DNA of 64,000 bases from Saccharum officinarum (Eukaryota; Streptophyta; Magnoliopsida; Poales; Poaceae): positions 93,854,401 through 93,918,400 of the forward strand of contig CM036162.1 in NCBI GenBank assembly GCA_020631735.1, read 5' to 3'. Both the position numbers and the translations under genes were made by a program. Positions 55,607 through 64,000 of the stretch are shown here, one piece after another. The notes beneath the pieces are model-generated. The model was not told the origin of the DNA, ran no database searches, and worked only from the letters and a program-made list of their open reading frames with translations. Numbering within the stretch: position 1 is the stretch's first letter; each line of letters begins with the position of its first letter.

Positions 55607-56314
55607 ATGTGCCCAATCAAGAAGGAGATGATCGGAGACTCGAGCTCGCCCTGCAGCTCGGCCTCATCGGAGCACCAGACGGTGTGGACGTCGCCACCGA
55701 AGCGGCCCGCGGGGCGGACCAAGTTCCGGGAGACGCGGCACCCAGTGTTCCGCGGCGTCCGGCGCCGGGGCAACGCCGGGCGGTGGGTGTGCGAGGTGCG
55801 CGTGCCCGGGAGGCGCGGCTGCAGGCTCTGGCTCGGCACCTTCGACGCCGCCGAGGCCGCGGCCCGCGCGCACGACGCCGCCATGCTCGCCATCGCCGGA
55901 GCGGGCCGCGCCTGCCTCAACTTCGCCGACTCGGCCTGGCTCCTCGCGGTGCCGGCCTCGTACGCCAGCCTCGCCGAGGTCCGCCACGCGGTCGCGGAGG
56001 CCGTGGAGGACTTCCTCCGCCGTGAGGTGGTCCCAGACCCAGAGGACGACGCGCTCTCGGCCACGTCCTCGACGCCGCCGTCGTCCCCGTCCAGCAGCGA
56101 CGACGGCAGCACCTCTGATGGCGGGGAGTCCTCTGATTATTCCTCTCCGGCCGCCACCGGGGCCGTCTCGCCGTTCGAATTGGACGTGTTCAATGACATG
56201 AGCTGGGACCTGTACTACGCGAGCTTGGCGCAGGGGATGCTCGTGGAGCCACCGTCCGCGGTCACGGCGTTCATGGACGAAGGCTTCGCCGATGTGCCAC
56301 TCTGGAGCTACTAG
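55607..56314 (+). CDS. DREB1: DREB1/CBF transcription factor, copy 2
   Basis: 235 residues, single exon, starting MCPIKKE. The AP2 domain is at about 47-107 and is identical to copy 1 over [27 protein letters not shown], except at later positions ([11 protein letters not shown] for [11 protein letters not shown]). CBF signatures are at 31-46 ([16 protein letters not shown]) and 108-112 (DSAWL). The C-terminal half diverges more but keeps SPFELDVF and [13 protein letters not shown] and ends LWSY. 5' leader, promoter and 3' UTR also align with copy 1 (GTAATGGTTACT and AACAGAGCATG blocks after the stop), so the two are tandem duplicates about 7.7 kb apart on the same strand. Expected role: nuclear activator binding CRT/DRE elements in cold or drought response. 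Confidence 0.93.
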   Translation: MCPIKKEMIGDSSSPCSSASSEHQTVWTSPPKRPAGRTKFRETRHPVFRGVRRRGNAGRWVCEVRVPGRRGCRLWLGTFDAAEAAARAHDAAMLAIAGAGRACLNFADSAWLLAVPASYASLAEVRHAVAEAVEDFLRREVVPDPEDDALSATSSTPPSSPSSSDDGSTSDGGESSDYSSPAATGAVSPFELDVFNDMSWDLYYASLAQGMLVEPPSAVTAFMDEGFADVPLWSY

Positions 56315-56989
56315 AACCGACTCTCAGGCCGTTGTACACTGAATGTTTCCGTTTCTTTGTTTGGCCTCTGATGGCCAATTTTGGCAGTGTAATGGTTACT
56401 TCTTTTGGTAATGAGACACAGCAAGTTTGGGAAACATCAAAACAGAGCATGCCCATTGACATCTTATAAGACTATAAAAAATCCTTTTTTAGCACTTACG
56501 ATGATACTATGGTTTTGTAAGTAAGGAAAGCATTACTTCAACCTTTGAACCTACTACTAAGTACGCAATAGGAACTGTGATCCATAGCATAGTATGCCTG
56601 ATAATAGCATGGATAAAGCCACGAGTCTTCGTCGACTGATCCGAGTTGAAAGAGAGTGGGGAGAGTCCACTTCACACACTGCCGAAAGAGTAGCAAACGA
56701 AGTGGTATATGAAATAAGTAGATTTTGCTTTAGAAGTAAATATATAATTTAATTTTGGTCAATGAATCCTATTTAGATAATCAATAGATTTGCTATGATG
56801 GCTTTTCCAAAAAAAAAGATGCATATAACTAGTTATTAAACTAAACTAAATATGTGGAGACCAGAATTATTTGAGGCTTAGGAATCATGCAACTGGGACT
56901 CCACTATCACCCAATGGTGGTTATAGTAGCGTTTGACCCTCAACTTGTCTGTCTCATATACTGTTGACATCTTTTTTCTATGGCCAAAG

Positions 56990-57985
56990 CCCATAACGAG
57001 GGTCAAGTGAGAAGCCGCCTGCCTATTCAATGGAAACAGGGGACGACCCTCGCCCGTGCAGCGGCCGTGCTCCGTTGACAGTCAGTCAGAAACACTCGCA
57101 CGTCAGCGGTGATGCTACACGTGGGGGCAATAGCTCGTCAACTGTTGACAGAGTAAGCTCGGTGAGAGCAGCGCTACGCACTCAGTTGCGTCAACGCACG
57201 ACGACTGACAGAGTCACGAACAACGCCATTGCTCCATATTCGTGAAAACGGTAATTTCAGCACCCAACGGAATGTCCATTGAGTTCTTTTTCTCTGTTGT
57301 AGTGACGCAGTGTGACGAAGCATCGATCGACAATAACCAGTTGAAATCCCCAAGTGGCAGTGCGACAAGGAAATCAAGATTTGTTCAAATTCAGTGTCAC
57401 AGTCCATTGAGTCGATCGGTACGACGGTACAGCTGTAACACCTCTAATCACAGCTTATGCCTGAGGTGACTGTTTCTGTCGCGATTCCGCAGTGTTCAGT
57501 TCTGCACGTTTCTTCTTCAGTTGTCTGTCTATCAGAAATCTTCCAGCCGTCCGTCCAGGACCGTGACCGTCAGCAGCAGCAGCAGCAGCCACCGCGAACG
57601 GCTATAACCTTCCCCCAGCATAGGAGTATTTTTTTAGTCGCCACGGCGGATCCAGGCCAGAAGCGCGTGCCTCGGCACGGGTGGATAAGCTCAGGCTGCG
57701 CGCGTCGCTGCCTGCTACGGCGTACTAGTACGCACCTCCCGCGACGTCGCCGTCGCTGCCGCCCCTTGGCGCCCCAGCCGCAACTGGAGACTTAGAATAC
57801 TCCACTCTCCTTTTTAGCTTTAGGCCTTTCACGAGCGGAACCCACAAGCGAGCAACAGAGGACACAGCTGGGTTCGCTTGGCGGGCCGTGCCGTACCGGG
57901 GGCGCTTGTGCCTTTTTCGTGACACATAAACCTCGCCTTTCCGTTTTGATGAGGGCCGCGACTTCTTTGGCCGTGCGTGACGCGA
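56990..57985 (+). repeat. Module D: DREB1-linked non-coding module
   Basis: About 670 bases after copy 2: ACGAGGGTCAAGTGAGAAGCCG (56996-57017), ATTCAATGGAAACAGGGGACG (57025-57045), TTGACAGTCAGTCAGAAACACTCGCACGTCAGCGGTGATGC-type sequence (57075-57115), TTTCTGTCGCGATTCC (57474-57489), GCGCGTGCCTCGGCACGGGTGGATAAGCTCAGG-type sequence (57663-57695) and GACGTCGCCGTCGC (57742-57755). The order agrees with modules A-C. It ends at the assembly gap. A CAG microsatellite (57572-57591) lies inside. Confidence 0.55.
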
Positions 57986-58003
57986 GCGACGACGACATAG
58001 GTG

Positions 58004-58103
58004 NNNNNNNNNNNNNNNNNNNNNNNNNNNNNNNNNNNNNNNNNNNNNNNNNNNNNNNNNNNNNNNNNNNNNNNNNNNNNNNNNNNNNNNNNNNNNNNNN
58101 NNN
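58004..58103. other. Assembly gap (100 N)
   Basis: Exactly 100 N between module D and the copia element. The 5' LTR and most of gag of that element are missing here. Confidence 0.95.
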
Positions 58104-58189
58104 AAAGAAAAAGAAAGAAGGGCCAAGCCACATGATGTGCAAGAGAGCACAAGTGAGAGTGAATTATTGATGATGAATCACTTGCACTC

Positions 58190-59008
58190 ATGGTGAGAAG
58201 AACCACCAAGATGCTAAAGAAGCTCAACAAGAGTGGCATCAAGTTCGATGGCAAGAAGAAGAAATTCTTCACTAGTACCAAAAGGAAGCCAATCTCCGAA
58301 ATGGATTGCTTCAATTGTGGAGAACTTGGCCATCTAGCTCATCAATGCCCAAAGCCTCCAAAAGACAAGAACAAGAATAAGTACAAGGGCAAGAAAGATG
58401 ATTCAAGTGAAGAAGAAGATGATAAAAGAAAGAACAAACCATACAAGAAGAAAGATGGCAAGAAAAGAGAGTTCTACAAGAAGAAGAAGGGAGGCAAGGC
58501 TTATATTGTTGGTGATTGGCTCACCGACATTGAATCATCATGTGAGTCCTCCGGCGATGAAAGTGATGATGAAAAAGAGAAGATCGCCGCACTTGTGGTT
58601 GGGCCATCATCATCGTCATCAACGTCTTCATCACCATCTTCACCGCCATCCTCACCGTCATCATCCACTTCCCACCTATGTCTCATGGCTAAGGTGATCG
58701 AAAGGTACAAAAATAGTGATAGTGATGATAGTGATAGTGATGATGAATATGATGCACCTTCTTATGATGAATTAGTAAAATTGTTAAACAAATATTCTAA
58801 AATCATAAGGAGGACTAGAAATGAAAATGATGAGCTTCAACATGAAAATGAAACACTCTCATCTAAGCTTGAAAGTGCACATGAGACTAGGGATGAGCTC
58901 ATAGATCAAAATGAAACTATGTCTTCTTCTCTCAAGGAGCTCAAAACTCTAACAAGGAGCTTAGAGATAAACATGATAAAATTGAGAAGAAGCATGGTGA
59001 ACTCATGA
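58190..59008 (+). pseudogene. Copia gag, first part (zinc knuckle, acidic and coiled-coil region)
   Basis: A CCHC knuckle, CFNCGELGHLAHQC (about residues 41-54), follows a basic N-terminus. Next come a Lys-rich stretch, a Ser-rich stretch (residues 140-165), an acidic Asp/Ser run and a long Asn/Glu-rich coiled coil. The frame closes at 59008 and continues in other frames to about 59440, so gag is broken. The 5' part of gag is missing in the gap. Confidence 0.75.
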
Positions 59009-59440
59009 CTAGACTCAACTCTCTAAAAGAAGAATATACTACATTGAAAATCAACTATGATACTCTTATTGTTGCTAATGAGCTTGCTCTTGAGACACAT
59101 GATGCTACTAACCAAATTGTTAAGATTGAATATAGCTACATCATGTGATGATTTGATTATTGAGAACTTTGAGCAAGGCTCTAGCGGCAAAGGCAAGAGT
59201 GTGGTTGAGGCACAATGACTATGATGAGTATGTCAAGCTCAAGAGTGAAAATGAGATGCTTAAAGTTGAACAAGAAGTTGTTGGCTCTTGAAAAGCAAGC
59301 TTCAAATGAGTCACTTATTGAAGAAAACAAGAAGCTCAAGCAAGAGAAAGAGCATCTCAAGACCGGCCTAAGCAAGTTCACAAGAGGCCAACATTTGCAA
59401 AGTGAGCTACTCATGAACACCGTCATGAAGTTGGATAGGA

Positions 59441-59779
59441 GTGGCATTGGGTATTTGGCAAATCAAGAGAAGAAGGTCAAGGCCAAAACAACAACAAAGC
59501 AAGACAAAGCCCAAGCCAAAGAGATGTGTTGAGTGTGGACAAGAAGGTCATTTTGCTCATGAGTGCAAAACCCCACCACCACAACCCTTGCCCAAGCATG
59601 CTAGACCCTTTGCTTTCAATGCTCACTACATGCTTAGAAAGGACTCTAGTGGAAAGATGAAAGTTATGTTCTTGGGTCCTCCTAACAAGAATAGGCCAAA
59701 GAAAATTTGGGTTGCCAAGTCACTAGTTGAAAAAGTTAAGGGTCCCTCTCAAGTTTGGGTCCCTAAACAAAAGGCTTGA
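59441..59779 (+). pseudogene. Copia gag, second zinc knuckle and linker to protease
   Basis: Contains a second CCHC knuckle, CVECGQEGHFAHEC, then a Pro-rich linker and the basic segments IWVAKSLVEKV and QVWVPKQKA, as before protease in SIRE-type elements. The frame stops at 59777-59779, just before the protease, and intervening sequence (59010-59440) carries the rest of the coiled coil in shifted frames (for example 59215-59532). Confidence 0.7.
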
Positions 59780-60975
59780 TCTCTTGTGTGTAGGTGAACT
59801 ACAAGACCGGTGGATCTCATTGGGTGATTGATAGTGGTTGCACACAACATGATGACCGGTGATCCTCGTATGTTCACCTCACTTAAAGAAGATGGGGTAT
59901 GCCAAGACAAGATCACATTTGGGATAATTCAAAGAGCAAAGTCAAGGGTATAGGCAAGGTTGCAATATCAAATGATCATTCTCTCTCCAATGTGCTCTAT
60001 GTTGCTTCATTGAGTTTCAACTTACTATCCGTTGGGCAACTTTGTGATCTGGCTACCAATGCTTGTTTGGTCCAAATGAAGTGGTTGTTACCAAGATAGA
60101 TGACAAGCAAGTGATTTTCAAGGGTTTTAGATACAACAATCTTTATCTTGTTGACTTCACCTCCGAAGATGCAAACTTGATGACATGTTTGTTCACCAAG
60201 ACCACACTTGGATGGCTTTGGCATAGAGGCTTGCTCATGTTGGAATGAACACTCTCAACAAGCTATTGAAGAAGAAATAGAACTAGGAGAGCTTAAAGGA
60301 TGTAAAGTTTGAAAAGGACAAACCTTGTAGTGCATGTCAAGCCGGCAAACAAGTTGCAAACACTCATCCAACCAAAGCCTACATGTCAACATCAAGAGTA
60401 CTAGAACTTCTTCACATGGATTTGTTTGGTCCTACAACTTACAAGAGTTTGGGTGGAAATCTTTATTGTCTTGTGATTGTGGATGACTTCTCAAGATACA
60501 CTTGGACTTCTTTCTTCATGACAAATCCGAAGTGGCAAGTTGCTTCAAGAAGTTTGCAAAGAGAGCTCAAAATGAATTTGAAGTCAAAATAAAGAAGATT
60601 AGAAGTGACAATGGAAAAGAGTTTGACAACACTAATATTGAAGCCTATTGTGATGAAATTGGAATCAAGCATGAAGTGTCATCAACCTACACTCCTCAAC
60701 AAAATGGTGTAGTTGAGAGGAAGAACCGGACCTTGATCACTCTTGCAAGAACAATGCTAGATGAGTACAATACACCGGAGAAATTGTGGGCCGAGGCAAT
60801 TAACACCGCATGCTATGCTTCAAATCGCCTCTTCCTACAAAAGTTCCTTTGCAAGACCCCTTATGAGTTGCTAAATGGAAAGAAGCCAGACGTCTCATTC
60901 TTTCCGGGTGTTTGGTTGCAAATGCTACATCTACAAGAAGCGTCAACACCTAGGGAAGTTCCAAAGACGTTGTGA
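59780..60975 (+). pseudogene. Copia protease-integrase, frameshifted
   Basis: Protease is marked by W-V-I-D-S-G-C-T-Q at 59821-59847, followed within a few codons by a frameshift. The downstream segment (MTGDPRMFTS, LYVASLSFNLLSVGQL) is in the next frame. Integrase starts with a GAG-preintegrase remnant (60215-60360), then the catalytic positions: Asp in HMDLFGP (60413-60433), Asp in IRSDNGKEF (from 60598), Glu in VVERKNRTL (from 60711). A 1-base shift near 60505-60515 splits the DDFSRYTW block from the rest, and another near 60905 precedes the RT frame. All three catalytic acids are visible but not in one frame. Confidence 0.8.
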
Positions 60976-63019
60976 TATTGGTTTTCTTGTTGGCTACTCA
61001 TCAAAGTCCAAAGCATATAGAGTATTTAACCACGCCACCGGTTTGGTTGAAGAAACATATGATGTGGAATTTGATGAGTCTAACGGCTCCCAAGGAGCAA
61101 TTGAGAATTGTGATGATGTAGGTGATGAACCATTGAGGGAGGCCATGAAGAACATGCCGGTGGGTGACATCAAGCCTAAAGATGATGAAGAAGATGTACA
61201 AATTGTCAATCCACCATCATCATCATATGTGCCTCAAGATGATGACAAGAATGAGAGAGTTGAAAATGAAGACACCCATGTCTCTCATCATCAAGCCAAG
61301 GCACAAGCACAAGATGTTGATGCTCCTCATCCCACCCCTCAAATGGTTGATCGAAGAAACTCACCTCTACTTCAAGCACATCCACAAGATCTCATCATAG
61401 GGAGTCCTACAAAGGGTGTAATGACTCGATCTCAAAAATTTAATTCTTTTGTTGAACATCACTCTTTTGTCTCCTGTCTTGAACCTAAGAATGTAGAAGA
61501 AGCTCTTCAAGATCCGGATTGGGTGAATGCCATGCATGAAGAATTGAACAACTTCGCCCGCAATCAAGTATGGACACTTGAAGAGCATCCAAAAGGTGCA
61601 AGAGTCATTGGAACCAAGTGGGTGTTCCGCAATAAGCAAGATGATCAAGGGGTAGTGGTAAGAAACAAGGCAAGACTAGTGGCAAAAGGGTTCTCTCAAG
61701 TTGAAGGTCTTGATTTTGGAGAGACTTTTGCACCCGTTGCAAGACTTAAAGCCATCCGTATCCTACTTGCATATGCATCACATCATGATATGAAACTATA
61801 TCAAATGGATGTGAAAAGTGCATTCTTAAATGGCTTTATAAATGAACTAGTCTTTGTTGAACAACCTCCCGGGTTTGAAGACCCTAGATATCCTAAGCAT
61901 GTTTATATGTTGTCCAAGGCGCTATATGGGCTCAAGCAAGCCCCTAGAGCGTGGTACGAGCGCCTTCGGGACTTCCTCATTGAGAAGGGCTTCACCATTG
62001 GGAAGGTTGACACCACACTATTCACCAAGAAATTCAAAGAAGAGATCTTCATTTGTCAAGTATATGTTGATGATATCATCTTCGGGTCAACAAATGAAGA
62101 CTATTGCAAAGAATTTGGTAAATTGATGTCAAAAGAGTTCGAGATGTCAATGATTGGTGAGCTAACATTCTTCCTTGGGTTTCAAGTCAAGCAAATGAGA
62201 GAAGGGATCTTTATCTCTCAAGAGAAGTATACCAAGGATCTTCTCAAAAGATTCAAGATGGAAGAATGCAAGCCAATCAAGACCCCAATGCCAACTAATG
62301 GACATCTCGACCTAGATGAGGGAGGTAAACCAATCGATCAAACTCTTTACCGTTCTATGATTGGTAGCTTGTTATACCTTACCGCATCTAGGCCCGACAT
62401 CATGTTTAGTGTGTGCATGTGTGCCCGCTTTCAAGCGTGCCCTAAAGAACCTCACTTAAGTGCCGTAAAAAGAATCCTAAGATATCTTAAGTTTACTTCA
62501 AGCATCGGACTATGGTACTCCAAAGGAGCTAGATTCCAACTAATTGGCTACTCCGATTCGGATTATGCCGGTTGCAAAATTGATAGAAAAAGCACATCCG
62601 GAGGGTGCCATTTGCTTGGGAGATCCTTAGTATCATGGTCATCGAAAAAGCAAAATAGTGTGGCTTTGTCCACCGCCGAGGCGGAATACATTGCCGCGGG
62701 GGCTTGTTGTGCACAAATCCTATACATGAAACAAACCCTCCTAGACTATGGAGTTGTTCTTAAAAAGGTGCCGCTTTTATGTGACAATGAAAGTGCGGTT
62801 AAAATTGCTAATAATCCGATACAACACTCTCGCACCAAGCACATTGATATCCGCCACCACTTTCTAAGAGATCACGTTGCTAAAAATGACATATCACTAG
62901 AAAGTGTAAGAAGTGAGAATCAATTAGCGGATATCTTCACTAAACCTTTAGATGAAGTTACCTTTTGTAGATTGAGAAGTGAACTAAATGTGCTTAATTC
63001 TAGTAACTTTAAAAGATGA
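60875..63019 (+). CDS. Copia reverse transcriptase-RNase H
   Basis: An uninterrupted 714-codon frame. The first 200 residues are the integrase C-terminus and an acidic linker. The RT core follows: [29 protein letters not shown] (first catalytic Asp), [16 protein letters not shown], and YVDDIIFG with the catalytic Asp pair. RNase H is marked by [39 protein letters not shown] and [10 protein letters not shown]. It copies element RNA to DNA and degrades the RNA strand. The whole frame is open, although upstream regions are broken, so the loss of function is recent or the element is used in trans. Confidence 0.9.
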   Translation: MERSQTSHSFRVFGCKCYIYKKRQHLGKFQRRCDIGFLVGYSSKSKAYRVFNHATGLVEETYDVEFDESNGSQGAIENCDDVGDEPLREAMKNMPVGDIKPKDDEEDVQIVNPPSSSYVPQDDDKNERVENEDTHVSHHQAKAQAQDVDAPHPTPQMVDRRNSPLLQAHPQDLIIGSPTKGVMTRSQKFNSFVEHHSFVSCLEPKNVEEALQDPDWVNAMHEELNNFARNQVWTLEEHPKGARVIGTKWVFRNKQDDQGVVVRNKARLVAKGFSQVEGLDFGETFAPVARLKAIRILLAYASHHDMKLYQMDVKSAFLNGFINELVFVEQPPGFEDPRYPKHVYMLSKALYGLKQAPRAWYERLRDFLIEKGFTIGKVDTTLFTKKFKEEIFICQVYVDDIIFGSTNEDYCKEFGKLMSKEFEMSMIGELTFFLGFQVKQMREGIFISQEKYTKDLLKRFKMEECKPIKTPMPTNGHLDLDEGGKPIDQTLYRSMIGSLLYLTASRPDIMFSVCMCARFQACPKEPHLSAVKRILRYLKFTSSIGLWYSKGARFQLIGYSDSDYAGCKIDRKSTSGGCHLLGRSLVSWSSKKQNSVALSTAEAEYIAAGACCAQILYMKQTLLDYGVVLKKVPLLCDNESAVKIANNPIQHSRTKHIDIRHHFLRDHVAKNDISLESVRSENQLADIFTKPLDEVTFCRLRSELNVLNSSNFKR

Positions 63020-63504
63020 GCTTGTGTTGTCCCTTGCATTGCATTGTATTATATGTCATGTTTAATTACCCGCAATGCATCTAGGGCTTGACTAACATGG
63101 TTACGATAACCCTCCTTTGGAGGAGTGAAGAAGCCTAACCGTGGATCAAATTTGACAAGCAACCTAGCTTTACTTACTTGTTTTGCATTGCATATGCATG
63201 GTTGTTGTTTTGTCGTTCCTTTTCGGTTAAGTTTTGAGCAACCTCTGTGTTCGTCCATGGGTAGAGAGAGCATTTTGACGCTCCCAAGGGTTCAAAAGCT
63301 CTATTGCATGGCCATACGTTGCTCCTCGGGTGTTTGTTGCCTATTTTCCTAAAAATAATATTAGCCTAAGGCAAACTATTTTGAAAAACTTGAGGGTTTG
63401 AGTGAGGTCACTCATATCTTGTTCCAATTGGTGTTTATTTATGTCTCTTTGAATTGGAACTTGATTGGGAGAAGTCGCGTCAAAGTTTGAAATGAAAAGG
63501 GTGA

Positions 63505-63880
63505 AAAACAGTGACCGGACGCTGGACCGGACGCTGCACCGGACGCAGTGTTGCTTCACCACCGCGTCCGGTCCCGGCGACCACCAGCGCGTCCGGTCAT
63601 CCTAAAGACCGTCTCCTGATCTAGTGATCGGACGCTGCACCGGACGCGCCCCTGTTGACCACCGCGTCCGGTCCCGGTAACCACCACCGCGTCCGGTCCC
63701 GGTAACCACCACCGCGTCCGGTCATCTGTCTCAGTTTTCCGGGCAAATCAAAACCGGACGCTGTCAGCGTCCGATCGCGGATAATCGGACGCGTCCGGTC
63801 ATTCTAGGAGCTTACTGGAATGTGACCGGACGCTACCTCTCCGCGTCCGGTCATATCGACCACCGCGTCCGGTCATCGCG
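63505..63880 (+). repeat. Cluster of GCGTCCGGT / ACCGGACGC motifs
   Basis: More than fifteen copies of the 9-base motif or its complement, often as ACCACCGCGTCCGGTC repeated at short spacing (63660-63725). The same motif family is scattered in the copia LTR at 32330-32740. It lies after the pol stop and before a GC-rich stretch at the window end. Non-coding. Confidence 0.75.
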
Positions 63881-64000
63881 TAACGAGCGGATCTAACCCC
63901 TCATATAATCTTTCGTGTTTTCGTTCTTTCCATCTGTACAACCCTCAACCGCCGCCTCCGTGCCCTAGCGCGCCGCGCCGCCGCTCGCCGGAGCCCTCCA

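Larger units (their letters stand above)
58104..64000 (+). mobile_element. Copia retrotransposon of SIRE/Opie type, 5' end in gap, 3' end outside window
   Basis: Coding order is gag zinc knuckles, protease, integrase, reverse transcriptase, RNase H, the order of Ty1/copia. Long Ser/Asp-rich and coiled-coil gag extensions and a second knuckle point to the SIRE (Maximus/Opie) lineage. Frameshifts break gag, protease and integrase, but RT-RNase H is open. About 980 bases follow to the window end without a recognisable LTR start. Confidence 0.85.

Overview
The window is nuclear DNA of a grass, most likely Andropogoneae (the sorghum / Miscanthus / sugarcane group; this is inference). Reasons: two cereal-type DREB1/CBF genes with high-GC reading frames and no introns, grass-type Tourist and Stowaway MITEs, and dense nested LTR retrotransposons, CACTA and Mutator-like DNA transposons. 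Two 100-N assembly gaps lie at 27359-27458 and 58004-58103.

Layout. (1) 1-5033: minus-strand LTR retrotransposon (gag zinc knuckle, protease, primer-binding site, 3.3-kb LTR) inserted into the LTR of an older element. (2) 5034-27358: a broken family of gypsy elements of chromovirus type. Two LTRs face away from a shared pol 3' end, forming a large inverted repeat around 10.2-10.5 kb. The left LTR holds a 1.2-kb solo LTR with a 49-bp minisatellite. The right LTR is split by a 6.7-kb CACTA element (15044-21741, 3-bp target duplication ACT) and leads into a decayed gag-pol (22155-27358). (3) 27459-27871: 3' end of a LINE with A-tail. (4) 28088-28882: minus-strand AP2/ERF gene broken by several small frameshifts. 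(5) 29000-33711: AT-rich tandem repeats and copia LTR debris, followed by an unrecognised open frame (33783-34301). (6) 35380-57985: the DREB1 region. It has two intact DREB1/CBF genes (47930-48637, 55607-56314) and four diverged copies of a 1-2.5-kb non-coding module (A-D), of which only B and D follow a gene. It also holds an almost complete Mutator-like element (38689-44227, 9-bp target duplication), two Stowaway and three Tourist-type MITEs, and two further MITEs. Two of the Tourist elements sit in tandem directly upstream of the first DREB1 gene. (7) 58104-64000: a copia element of SIRE/Opie type, with its 5' end lost in the gap, an intact reverse transcriptase-RNase H frame, and a tail rich in GCGTCCGGT motifs.

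The likely functional host genes are the two DREB1 transcription factors, expected to act in cold/dehydration signalling through CRT/DRE promoter elements. The ERF at 28-29 kb looks like a pseudogene or a mis-assembled gene. Most remaining DNA is transposon. The most notable signals are the repeated module around the DREB1 genes, the MITE pair in one DREB1 promoter with a matching empty site at its paralogue, the strong bias of transposon stop codons toward TAG at sites where CAG is expected, the MULE with GRF-zinc-finger and mobile-domain-like cargo, and the long hairpin inside the CACTA element.
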